Assembly: GCA_017305195.1 (NCBI GenBank)
Contig: JAFKMU010000070.1
Location: 1-39,461 of the forward strand
Direction: 5' to 3'
Source: Verrucomicrobiota bacterium
Lineage (GTDB): Bacteria; Verrucomicrobiota; Verrucomicrobiia; Chthoniobacterales; Terrimicrobiaceae
Length of the DNA: 39,461 nucleotides
Shown: positions 25,750 through 33,875 of the stretch, one piece after another
Position numbering within the stretch: position 1 is the first letter of the stretch
Layout of the letters: each line of letters opens with the position of its first letter
Program-made: the position numbers and the translations under genes
Notes under the pieces: generated by a model
Seen by the model: the letters and a program-made list of their open reading frames with translations, nothing else
Database searches by the model: none
Told to the model about the DNA's origin: nothing

Positions 25750-27696
25750 TCAAAAGGAGTCCGCCTTCATCTGGAGACTGGACAAAGCCTCCATTTCCGC
25801 TGAAAGCAGCGCGCGGGGATAAATGCGAAAACTCTTGAGGGCCGGGGCAACGGCCTCAAAACGCAGCTTGATAGCAAGATTTCTCGTTCCGACGCCGCGA
25901 AATTTCTCGCTAACCCGCCCCCATCCAAACTGCTGTTGATTTCCGCCATCACATAGGGTCCCATCAACCATGAATGTGATGATTTTTGGGCCACCATCAA
26001 CGCAAACACATAGCCTTCCTTTGGTAGTGCTGTCCCATAGATCGCCATCGGAACTCCAGGAGTGCTCTGTTCTTCCGTCTGACAAGAATAGCCTCACCCT
26101 TCGATCTTCGGTCCATTCGAGGAGAAATCCGCCTTGGGAAGGGTGCCATGCCCGGGCGATTATGCCTGGCTTTCGTAGCTCATTCGGCCTTAACTCGCAT
26201 TCAAACGTAAATCCTGCGCGTTGATCGGCGATCCCGTGAGGAGGATAGGAGGAAATCGCGACAAATGGAGGCAGGGGAGTCACAAATGTGGCCCGATTGG
26301 TTTTGGTCCATTCGAAAATCGCTTCCTTCCGGAGCTTTTCACCGGGAAACCCAGACGCGCCAAATCTCAGGGCGCGAGCCAGATTGTCTCCTAGACGATG
26401 CAGCCGTGCGGTTGCCTTCTGTGTTTCGGTTAGGTAAATTTCTTGACCTTCTTCCACCAGATCGGGATAGCTGATGCGAACAAGGGGATCGTCCTCATAA
26501 AGTGCGATTTCAGGGTTTCCCCAGACAAGAGTTAGCCCGTCCTTCCCTTTCACTTCCCAGCCCCTGGCCAGCCACGCGGGATTGCGGTCGTCGTATCCCC
26601 GACAGCATCGCCAGACATGCTTTCCCAATACATCGCCGCCATGATTGTGAAACCAAAGCGCATATCCTCCATGGGTCAGCTTCCACACAAAACACGCCGC
26701 TCGCGGATGTTTGACACGTCGACCGTCGTAATAAACTAGATATCCCGGCTTGCTCCAGGTATGTCCCAGATCACGGCTGTAACTTCCCACGGGAAACCCG
26801 TCGGTCGATCGGTAGACGGAGAATAAAGACCCATCACTTAGCTCGCAAATGCATTGTTCCTCGGCAATCGGGCCTCCGCCGTCCGGCGTCCGCAGCCCAA
26901 TGTTTCCATCCGGAAGAGTTATCCACGAGGCATCCAGGGGATTCTGCGCTGTTAAAAGATCGTCGGAGCGCACAAATGCTCCCTCCGAGCGAATGAACCA
27001 ACCGTGGCCGAATCCTCCGACTTTGTGGAGCGGCAATATGACGGAATTCCTTATAATCTTCGGCTTTCCGACGTTCCAAAAGAGTCGCACCCTTCCGCCT
27101 GTTGAGTTCTCCCTGTCAATGTCAAACTCGCGCACAGGGATCAGTCCACGCTGCTTGGACCACGATCGTCCTTCATCGTCGCTCCAGCGGAACACGTAGT
27201 GCCCGTGGGAATCCATGCGATTGGTTACACCTGGCGGATTTTCCGTCGGCAACTCCCGGATATCATCCATGTTATAAACGTAAAAGACCACGATCCTGCC
27301 GGAGGGCAGGATCAGTGGCACCACCCAGGAGGCCTCAGGTCCACTGGAAGGCTCGATACACACGGGTTCAGACCAGGTCTTGCCGTGATCTTCGCTTCGG
27401 ATGGAAATGACATGCTGGCCGCGGGACCCTTCCAGCCCATCGCCCGTGGTGAGGACACAAAGCCAGTCTCCTTTAGCTGTCCGAACCACATAGGGCTGAT
27501 CCGCGTAATACCGGGCAGGTATCGTTATTCCTCCACGAATCAGTCTCGAATCGAAGCCCTCTGCGCACCAGTCGAGGCCGCCATAGCTCATATCGTGATT
27601 GATTTCGTCGTCAGGAGTGCCGTTCCCGGCGTCGAAATCAGTCAAGACATCATCGCTGAGAGATTGCGACTGCTGGGAGCCGATGAATGTTGCCAT
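25750..27696 (-). CDS. Sialidase-like (BNR/Asp-box) beta-propeller with C-terminal jelly roll
   Basis: A 648-residue protein with three clear Asp-boxes: SEDHGKTW (101-108), SDDEGRSW (172-179) and SRDLGHTW (307-314), marking a six-bladed propeller of the sialidase superfamily. The standard N-terminal Arg-Ile-Pro motif of GH33 is not evident. The nearest element is GGITIPARYYADQPYVV. The C-terminal ~190 residues (about 455-645) look like a LamG/concanavalin A domain (FTFECELRPNELRKPGIIAR, LKSFRIYPRALLSAEM). No signal peptide is visible, odd for a sialidase. It may act inside the cell on imported saccharides, or the start may be wrong. It is the first gene of a minus-strand unit with the oxidoreductase. 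True sialidase activity is doubtful, because no sialic acid catabolic genes are near. Confidence 0.65.
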   Translation of the reverse strand: MATFIGSQQSQSLSDDVLTDFDAGNGTPDDEINHDMSYGGLDWCAEGFDSRLIRGGITIPARYYADQPYVVRTAKGDWLCVLTTGDGLEGSRGQHVISIRSEDHGKTWSEPVCIEPSSGPEASWVVPLILPSGRIVVFYVYNMDDIRELPTENPPGVTNRMDSHGHYVFRWSDDEGRSWSKQRGLIPVREFDIDRENSTGGRVRLFWNVGKPKIIRNSVILPLHKVGGFGHGWFIRSEGAFVRSDDLLTAQNPLDASWITLPDGNIGLRTPDGGGPIAEEQCICELSDGSLFSVYRSTDGFPVGSYSRDLGHTWSKPGYLVYYDGRRVKHPRAACFVWKLTHGGYALWFHNHGGDVLGKHVWRCCRGYDDRNPAWLARGWEVKGKDGLTLVWGNPEIALYEDDPLVRISYPDLVEEGQEIYLTETQKATARLHRLGDNLARALRFGASGFPGEKLRKEAIFEWTKTNRATFVTPLPPFVAISSYPPHGIADQRAGFTFECELRPNELRKPGIIARAWHPSQGGFLLEWTEDRRVRLFLSDGRTEHSWSSDGDLWDSTTKGRLCVCVDGGPKIITFMVDGTLCDGGNQQQFGWGRVSEKFRGVGTRNLAIKLRFEAVAPALKSFRIYPRALLSAEMEALSSLQMKADSF

Positions 27697-28034
27697 TGCA
27701 AAATATCAACGCCGGATACTTCGATTAGGCCATGACATCCGCTGTCATAAAAAGGACGAACGTTTGGAAAATGCGACATCGTTAGTGCGGATCCCGTGGG
27801 GAAGACTTGTCTCCTCGGTGCTCTGGTGAGTAAAGCGGCGTGAAAAAATTGCGAGCAGGGTACTGAATGGGCCACCAGTTGGTTGGACGGAAAAACTTCC
27901 CCTGCAATGCACTTAACTCCGGTCGTCTTGTTCACTAAGCGGCGAGCAACGGGAGTCGTGTTTTCAAAAGCCATTTCGGGATATTTGAATTCTCCGTCGT
28001 TGCCGCCGCGTGGACATTGAAGACCATTAGGGCG
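27697..28034. other. Divergent intergenic region
   Basis: About 340 bp between the sialidase-like gene (minus) and the protease/autotransporter-repeat gene (plus). It should carry both promoters. The only clear motif is the palindrome at 27732-27748. Open frames crossing it look random. Confidence 0.4.
27732..27748. promoter_or_regulatory. Candidate operator palindrome
   Basis: ATGACATCCGCTGTCAT: perfect 6-base arms (ATGACA/TGTCAT) around a 5-base centre, 36 bp upstream of the sialidase-like start and in the divergent promoter region. Size and symmetry fit a dimeric repressor site of the GntR/LacI/TetR kind. No such regulator gene is in the window, and chance occurrence is possible. Confidence 0.3.
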
Positions 28035-30767
28035 ATGATAAAGTTCCCCCTCCGAAAACTTCTTTCGATCTGTCTCCTGCTGTCAGTCGCAGATGGTTAC
28101 GGCATTCAGGTCGTCGGGGAATCATCAGAAGCCAATTATCGTTTTGCCTCCGGATTCACGACGGATTCTCCAGTTGAAAACACGAGCCCATTGTTTATTG
28201 GAGCTGACTATGACTGGTCCGCCATCGGATGGATGACGGGTACCGCCACTGCCAGTACAACCCGGGTCACCAATGTTACCATGGTGAGTCCATTGCACGC
28301 ATTCAGTGCCCGGCATAATGGCATCTGGTCGCTGGGCAACAACGTCCGATTCGTTTCCGAGAACGGAAGTGTTGTGAACATCGGCCTGTCGTCCAGCAAT
28401 CCCGCGATTTCCATTCCGGGCCAGAGTCATGATATCAATATCACTCCCTTGGATCGGACTCTCTTGAACTCCGAAGGAGTAACTCCACTGCGACTGCTTG
28501 ATGTATCCACCAACAATTATGTGGGCATGGATGCTTTCGTCATGGGAAGCCACGAAAAGACAACCGGGCAAATTGTGGCCACTACTCACATAAAATCTGT
28601 GACGCCTTACTCAGGGCAAGGCACCATCAATGTCACTCTGAATCCTACTGATCCCACTGTGTCATTCCAGTACTGGGAAGGCGGCGATTCCGGGAGTCCC
28701 ATCCTCATCCGATATCAGAACACCCTGACCATAGCGGGGTCCGCGTGGGGCGCGGGCGGGGTGGGCGGCTCTCTGCTATCAACGAGGGCAGAGTACAATC
28801 CCGTCAAGGCCGTAAACGAGAGAATGGCGCAAACCGGGTACGCGCTTCGTTGGGCTATTTATGACAACCCGGCGGACGCAGCAAATACCGCCAATGTCTG
28901 GCAAGGTGCCACGTCGGATTTCGCGCAAGCAGGAAATTGGAGCAAAGGAGCTTCTCCCAGCCAGCTTCCGGCGGTCTTCGACTCCGACGACGCTACCGCA
29001 AGCCATAGCATCGGCTTAGCCCAAGGCGCCGACGTGCGCGGCATTTTGTTCCGCGAATCTGCGTCCACTCAAGGCTATACCTTTTCCGGAAGCGCTTCGG
29101 TAGGTGTCGGTGCATCGGGTATTCAAAACCGGTCTCTCGCTACGCATGTTTTTAATATCCCGGTCACCCTTTCCGAGTCCCAGAACTGGGAGGCAATCGG
29201 CGGGAATCTCGTCGTAAACGGAGGAATCTCCAACAATGGCTATCTGCTTGTTGTTCAAGGAGGAAAGGATACCGCGCTGAACAGTGCGATCTCGGGTGCG
29301 GGAAGCCTGGCCAAGGACGAGGCTGGCGTCTTGTCGCTGGGCGGAGCGAATACCTACTCCGGAGGAACGTTCATCCATGACGGCACGGTAAAAGCCCTCG
29401 TCAACGGTGCGATTCCCATCGGAGGCATGGTGATCTTCGATACGATGAATCCTGGCGCGACGCTGGATGTGAATGGAAAATCGCTGGTCTTTGGCAGCAT
29501 CAACTCCTTGCGAGGCGGTCTGGGAATTGTCAATATGAATGGCGGCTCCATTACTATCGGAGGGACGGACCTTTCGTCCTCCTACTCAGGTGTTTTCACG
29601 GGAGGCGGAGTCGTTAACAAAGTGGGTTCGGGAAACATCACGCTCTCCGGTGATAATAGCGCCTATAATGGAAGGTTTGTCTTTGAAGGCGGGAATGTGG
29701 TCATCGGCTCCTCCAACGCCTTTGGTGGAGGAGAGCATATCGTTAAGACAGGAGCCCGGTTGCTGACTGCCGACAGCCTGGACGTTCGTGGAAACGTCCG
29801 GATATCAGCGAATCAAGACTCCAGTGCCACCATGAACGCGGGTTACGTTTCCAGCGTTGCCATTGCTCTGGGGAGTGCCACGCAGGTTTCCTATCAGGGA
29901 GACCTTACGCTGGAACGGGCAGGTACCGGGACTGGACTGATCAAGTATGCGTTTCAAACGGGAGGAACCGGAGCGCAGACGTTGCGCGTCGATGGAAATA
30001 TTTCGACATCAGGAAATTCACTGGGGAAGGTTTCTCTTGAAGGGTGGGTGCAGTCTGACTCAACGGCTACAGTCGAATTTCACGGGCGTATCAGTGATGT
30101 CGGCGGCCCCGTATTGCAAGTAGTGGCGACCGGCATCGCTGGTGGAACGACCGTTCTTTCGTCCGCGTCCGGGAATACCTTCTCGGGAGGTGTCACCGCC
30201 CTGGCAGGCACTTCATTGGTCATTAGTAACTCTACCGGGTCTGCCACGGGAAGCGGGAGTGTGGAGATTTACGCAAACGCCTCACTTTCCGGATCCGGCG
30301 TTATTGCTCCCACTGGGAATCATGGACTGTCAGTGCTCGGCGGCGCTCGTATTGCCGCAGGTCGCAACGGAATCGGCATGATGACAATCGACCTTTCCCA
30401 ATCAACCGGGAAGGCCGATTTCCAGACTGGCTCAAGTTTCCTATTTGATCTCGCCGACAATCACGCCAGTGATCGGCTGACCTTCCTTGGAGCTGCCAGT
30501 GGAGATATTCTCTTTTCGTCTAATATTATCGATTTCGCCGCCTCTAGCGATCTTGCCCCTGGACTCTACACTCTCTTCACGTTCAATTCCGCCGGAGCTT
30601 ACTCGGGTGGACTTGTGATAGGCACCGGCCTGGAGGCCTATGATGCCCATCTTGTTTTCAATCCGACCAATATCCAGCTCCAGATTGTTCCCGAAGCCAA
30701 CATCACACTGCAGGTCTGCCTGGGCCTCGCCATCGTTGGGGTGATGAGTTGGAAAAGAAGGCGCTGA
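28035..30767 (+). CDS. Trypsin-like protease domain fused to autotransporter-type repeats and PEP-CTERM-like anchor
   Basis: 910 residues from ATG 28035. A TTG at 28017 adds six residues. A signal peptide (about 1-23) is followed by a chymotrypsin-fold domain (about 24-270) with a recognisable triad: His94 in SPLHAFSARHNG, Asp133 in SHDINITPLDRTL and Ser219 in WEGGDSGSPILI. From about 280 the chain becomes Gly/Ser/Asn-rich beta-helix sequence with autotransporter-associated strand repeats (LSLGGANTYSGGTFIHDGTV, NGRFVFEGGNVVIGSSNAFG, GNTFSGGVTALAGTSLVI). The end, VPEANITLQVCLGLAIVGVM plus WKRRR, is a PEP-CTERM signal with Ala in place of the final Pro. Predicted to be a surface-displayed protease. 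It starts the plus-strand run of genes. Confidence 0.75.
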   Translation: MIKFPLRKLLSICLLLSVADGYGIQVVGESSEANYRFASGFTTDSPVENTSPLFIGADYDWSAIGWMTGTATASTTRVTNVTMVSPLHAFSARHNGIWSLGNNVRFVSENGSVVNIGLSSSNPAISIPGQSHDINITPLDRTLLNSEGVTPLRLLDVSTNNYVGMDAFVMGSHEKTTGQIVATTHIKSVTPYSGQGTINVTLNPTDPTVSFQYWEGGDSGSPILIRYQNTLTIAGSAWGAGGVGGSLLSTRAEYNPVKAVNERMAQTGYALRWAIYDNPADAANTANVWQGATSDFAQAGNWSKGASPSQLPAVFDSDDATASHSIGLAQGADVRGILFRESASTQGYTFSGSASVGVGASGIQNRSLATHVFNIPVTLSESQNWEAIGGNLVVNGGISNNGYLLVVQGGKDTALNSAISGAGSLAKDEAGVLSLGGANTYSGGTFIHDGTVKALVNGAIPIGGMVIFDTMNPGATLDVNGKSLVFGSINSLRGGLGIVNMNGGSITIGGTDLSSSYSGVFTGGGVVNKVGSGNITLSGDNSAYNGRFVFEGGNVVIGSSNAFGGGEHIVKTGARLLTADSLDVRGNVRISANQDSSATMNAGYVSSVAIALGSATQVSYQGDLTLERAGTGTGLIKYAFQTGGTGAQTLRVDGNISTSGNSLGKVSLEGWVQSDSTATVEFHGRISDVGGPVLQVVATGIAGGTTVLSSASGNTFSGGVTALAGTSLVISNSTGSATGSGSVEIYANASLSGSGVIAPTGNHGLSVLGGARIAAGRNGIGMMTIDLSQSTGKADFQTGSSFLFDLADNHASDRLTFLGAASGDILFSSNIIDFAASSDLAPGLYTLFTFNSAGAYSGGLVIGTGLEAYDAHLVFNPTNIQLQIVPEANITLQVCLGLAIVGVMSWKRRR

Positions 30768-30790
30768 AAAAATCTTCCGAGTTTCTCCTC

Positions 30791-32854
30791 ATGAAAAGAA
30801 CCTTTCTGGTTTGGTCCGTCATTCTTTGCCTGGTATATGGCTCGGCCCGAGCTGATGTAACGCTGCCGGCAATCATCTCCGACCGTATGGTGCTGAAGAA
30901 AGACGCTCGCGTACCGATCTGGGGCCGCGCCGCGCCGGGAGAGGAGGTCACCGTCAACATGGACGGGCAGTCTGCAAAGACGAATGCCAGTCCCGATGGG
31001 AGATGGAGAATCCTTCTGAACCTGGCCGACTCAGGGGTAGGCCCATTTCAGATGACTGTGCAGGGAAAAAATACGATCACGATCAACGACATAGTAGTCG
31101 GCGCGGTTTGGGTGGCAGCGGGCCAATCCAACATGGAATGGCCTATCCGGAGAAGCAAGGGTGCGCAGGCGGAGATTGCCAGCTCCTTGAACCCCATGTT
31201 GCGCCAGTTTGAAGTCACCAAATGCGCCTCTCCAGAACCCAAGGAGGATTGTCAGGGCCGTTGGGTGACTGCGTCGCCGGGGACAACCGGTGCTTTCAGC
31301 GCGGTAGGCTATTATTTCGGCAAGGCATTACAAAGCGACCTCGGGATTCCCGTGGGACTCATTCATTCATCTTGGGGTGGGACGTCTTCGGAATCTTGGA
31401 CAAGCACGGCGGCTCTCGACGCAGTGAAAGAGTTCAAAACCGCCAAGAACGAAATCCACTCCTTCGTCAAGGGACATCCGGAAAAGCAAAGACAATGGGT
31501 GATCGACTTCACGGAATGGCTCAAAACCAATCATCGAGAGGATAGTTCCGGGAGAGACAAAAGCCAGTTCGCTACTCCCGACACTTCGATTTCAGACTGG
31601 CAACCAGTCAAAATCCCAGGACCAGTCCAAACGGGGAAGATTTCCGGTAGAGGCGCCGTCTGGATACGCACCGAGATCGACATCGCCCAGCCCGGGAGCA
31701 ATCTTCTGCCGCTGGATCTGGGGGCTATGGAAGGCTTCGAAAGCGTTTATTGCAACGGAGCTCCCATCGTCTCCCTGGACTATCGAAATTATCCGGGTGC
31801 TGGCTATATTCGAAGACTGGGAAAGTACAACATCCCGGCAAACAAGCTGAGACCCGGAAAGAATGTCATCGCCATCCGCATCTACGCACCATCGGATGAA
31901 GCGAGTTTTCCCACCGCGATAACAATCGGTGACAAGATTCCCAATGCAGGTTGGACGGCCACGGAAGAGTACTCTCTCCCCGTCCTGACCGCTTCTCAAA
32001 GATCCTCGATACCCAAGCCGCCGGAGGCGCCTCCGCCGCCGCAGAGCGTCGCATCATTCCTTTTTAACGGAATGATCCGCCCGATCATCCCGTACGCGAT
32101 TAACGGCGTGATCTGGTATCAGGGGGAGTCCAATGCCGAGCGAGCATTCCAATATCGGACCGCATTTCCCTTGCTCGTTGAGGATTGGCGCCGATCATGG
32201 CAGCAGGGTGAATTTCCTTTCTATTTCTGCCAGCTTCCCAACTATCTCGCCAAGAAGCCCGCTCCTGGCGAAAGTGCATGGGCCGAACTCCGGGAAGCCC
32301 AGTCGATGGCGCTCTCTCTGCCCGCCACCGGCCAGGCCGTTCTCATCGACCTCGGCGACTCACGGGATGTCCACCCTGTCGACAAACGGGAGGTGGGGCG
32401 GCGGCTCTCGCTCATAGCACTTGCCAAGGACTATGGACGGAAGATCCCTTTCTCAGGACCGGTCTTTCAATCGGTGACTTTTGAATCTGGGAAAGCCAGG
32501 GTTCGTTTTTTCCATGCCGATGGAGGGCTGAAAGCTGCCCCTGTTCCTGCGACTTATTCCGTAAGCAGTCGGGATAATGAAACTGCTCCGGCGGTTCGCA
32601 ATAATCCGAATAGTGAACTCGAAGGCTTTGCGATCTGCGGCGAGGACAAAAACTGGGTGTGGGCGAACGCGAAAGTCGAGGGAGACAGTGTCATCGTCTG
32701 GTCCGACAAAGTGCCGTCCCCCATCGCCGTGCGTTATGGCTGGGCGGATAATCCCACCGTCAATCTTATCAATGGCGCAGGCCTGCCAGCCTCGCCATTC
32801 CGCACCGACGATTTTCCGGCTACGACGCAGAATGCCAGATACACCGGGAGGTAG
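30791..32854 (+). CDS. Sialate O-acetylesterase-like esterase with inserted jelly-roll domain
   Basis: 687 residues from ATG 30791, which begins a good signal peptide (MKRTFLVWSVILCLVYGSARA). The 30749 ATG would overlap the previous gene. Order: N-terminal beta-sandwich, SGNH core with Ser113 in VAAGQSNMEWP, an inserted ~140-residue galactose-binding-like jelly roll (about 255-400, GAVWIRTEIDI to NVIAIRIYAPSD), then NGVIWYQGESNAE and the LIDLGDSRDVHP motif carrying the Asp/His. It ends with GLPASPFRTDDF like its paralogue at 21290-22936, which lacks the insert. It removes O-acetyl groups from glycans outside the cytoplasm. A 23-bp gap to the preceding gene suggests co-transcription. Confidence 0.85.
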   Translation: MKRTFLVWSVILCLVYGSARADVTLPAIISDRMVLKKDARVPIWGRAAPGEEVTVNMDGQSAKTNASPDGRWRILLNLADSGVGPFQMTVQGKNTITINDIVVGAVWVAAGQSNMEWPIRRSKGAQAEIASSLNPMLRQFEVTKCASPEPKEDCQGRWVTASPGTTGAFSAVGYYFGKALQSDLGIPVGLIHSSWGGTSSESWTSTAALDAVKEFKTAKNEIHSFVKGHPEKQRQWVIDFTEWLKTNHREDSSGRDKSQFATPDTSISDWQPVKIPGPVQTGKISGRGAVWIRTEIDIAQPGSNLLPLDLGAMEGFESVYCNGAPIVSLDYRNYPGAGYIRRLGKYNIPANKLRPGKNVIAIRIYAPSDEASFPTAITIGDKIPNAGWTATEEYSLPVLTASQRSSIPKPPEAPPPPQSVASFLFNGMIRPIIPYAINGVIWYQGESNAERAFQYRTAFPLLVEDWRRSWQQGEFPFYFCQLPNYLAKKPAPGESAWAELREAQSMALSLPATGQAVLIDLGDSRDVHPVDKREVGRRLSLIALAKDYGRKIPFSGPVFQSVTFESGKARVRFFHADGGLKAAPVPATYSVSSRDNETAPAVRNNPNSELEGFAICGEDKNWVWANAKVEGDSVIVWSDKVPSPIAVRYGWADNPTVNLINGAGLPASPFRTDDFPATTQNARYTGR

Positions 32855-32891
32855 CCCTTCGGCCTCCTTCCGCGTGGACTCATCCTTGAAC

Positions 32892-33875
32892 ATGTCCAGC
32901 TCACCGTGCGAGCATCCGAGGTCATCCGTATCCCCGCTGCTTCCGGCGAAGGTACGCACCGCCAAGTCCATTATCGTCGGGCTGACTTTCGGCGGGACGA
33001 TGCTTCTCTTCTGGTGGAGCGCCGTCTACTCAGTCCCTGAAAAAGCGGTTCCGCCGGAAGAACGGCTCGGGAAGGCGTGGGAGGCGTTTCGGCAGATCGA
33101 ATTCGAGAAAGCCGCCAGACTCTTTCAGAGCGTCGAGTCCAGCACGCCCGAAGACTCGGAGACTCACATCGAGGCGATTTACGGGGAGGCATCCTGCGCG
33201 AATCATCGCCGATCCGGGCGGGACCTGAAACGGGCTCTGGCACTTTACGCGGCGATTCAAAAGCAACATCCGGACAGCCGGTGGGCTTCATGGGCGGCGC
33301 TTGCCTCCGTTCGGGCCCGCCATCTCGAACCCTCCGATCAGGAGCTTCCTTACAAAAAGCTCAGCTCCGAATACGCGAAAGTATATCAGGAGTACCCAGA
33401 TACGCCTGCCGGCGAGGAGGCATTTCTTTACCATTGCCGGATCATGGCCTCCCTAGGAACCCGCGTGGAAGCTTCGAAACTCCTGCGGGAAATTGTCGAT
33501 TTCCTAAGCCGTCATCCCGCAGCGGATTATCGGCCTCTTCTCGATACCATGGCAGCGGAGTGTTATCATACTTTGGGCTGGGAAAAAGAGCGCATTGAAG
33601 CGATGGAGCGGTCGATCGTCGCCTTTGAACGCGATCCGACCGTTCCCTTTTATGAACTTTCCAGCGCCTACTGGAACATCGCCTATGCTGCGGAATTCGA
33701 GGCGGGAAACTTTGCCGTCGCCAGGAAGTATTATGAACTATTCTTGAAGGAATTTCCCAACGAGGATCGCGCCTTTGGTTGCCGCCAAGCCCTGGAGCGC
33801 ATTGATCGCGTCGAAAAAGCTCTCCGGGAGGGAAAACAGCCCGAGGCGCAATGGCTCGCCGTCCCGTGCCAATGA
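32892..33875 (+). CDS. Membrane-anchored TPR-like protein upstream of ABC importer
   Basis: 327 residues from ATG 32892. ATG 32832 would overlap the esterase by 23 bp and is an alternative. A cytoplasmic N-terminus precedes one membrane helix (SIIVGLTFGGTMLLFWWSAVY, about 24-44). The rest is alpha-helical with TPR-like pairs: GKAWEAFRQIEFEKAARLFQ, DLKRALALYAAIQKQHPDSR, EYAKVYQEYPDTPAGEEAFL and NFAVARKYYELFLKEFPNED. The last repeats the NF-A--YYE-FL--FP-- pattern of TolA/YbgF-type TPRs. No catalytic motif is present. Its stop overlaps the next start by ATGA, so its synthesis is coupled to the solute-binding protein. It is probably an extracytoplasmic scaffold for that protein (inference). Confidence 0.7.
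   Translation: MSSSPCEHPRSSVSPLLPAKVRTAKSIIVGLTFGGTMLLFWWSAVYSVPEKAVPPEERLGKAWEAFRQIEFEKAARLFQSVESSTPEDSETHIEAIYGEASCANHRRSGRDLKRALALYAAIQKQHPDSRWASWAALASVRARHLEPSDQELPYKKLSSEYAKVYQEYPDTPAGEEAFLYHCRIMASLGTRVEASKLLREIVDFLSRHPAADYRPLLDTMAAECYHTLGWEKERIEAMERSIVAFERDPTVPFYELSSAYWNIAYAAEFEAGNFAVARKYYELFLKEFPNEDRAFGCRQALERIDRVEKALREGKQPEAQWLAVPCQ

Noticed and set aside
27642..27974. 110-codon minus-strand frame in the divergent region
   Set aside because: No protein-like pattern, overlaps the sialidase-like 5' end and has no Shine-Dalgarno. Judged random.
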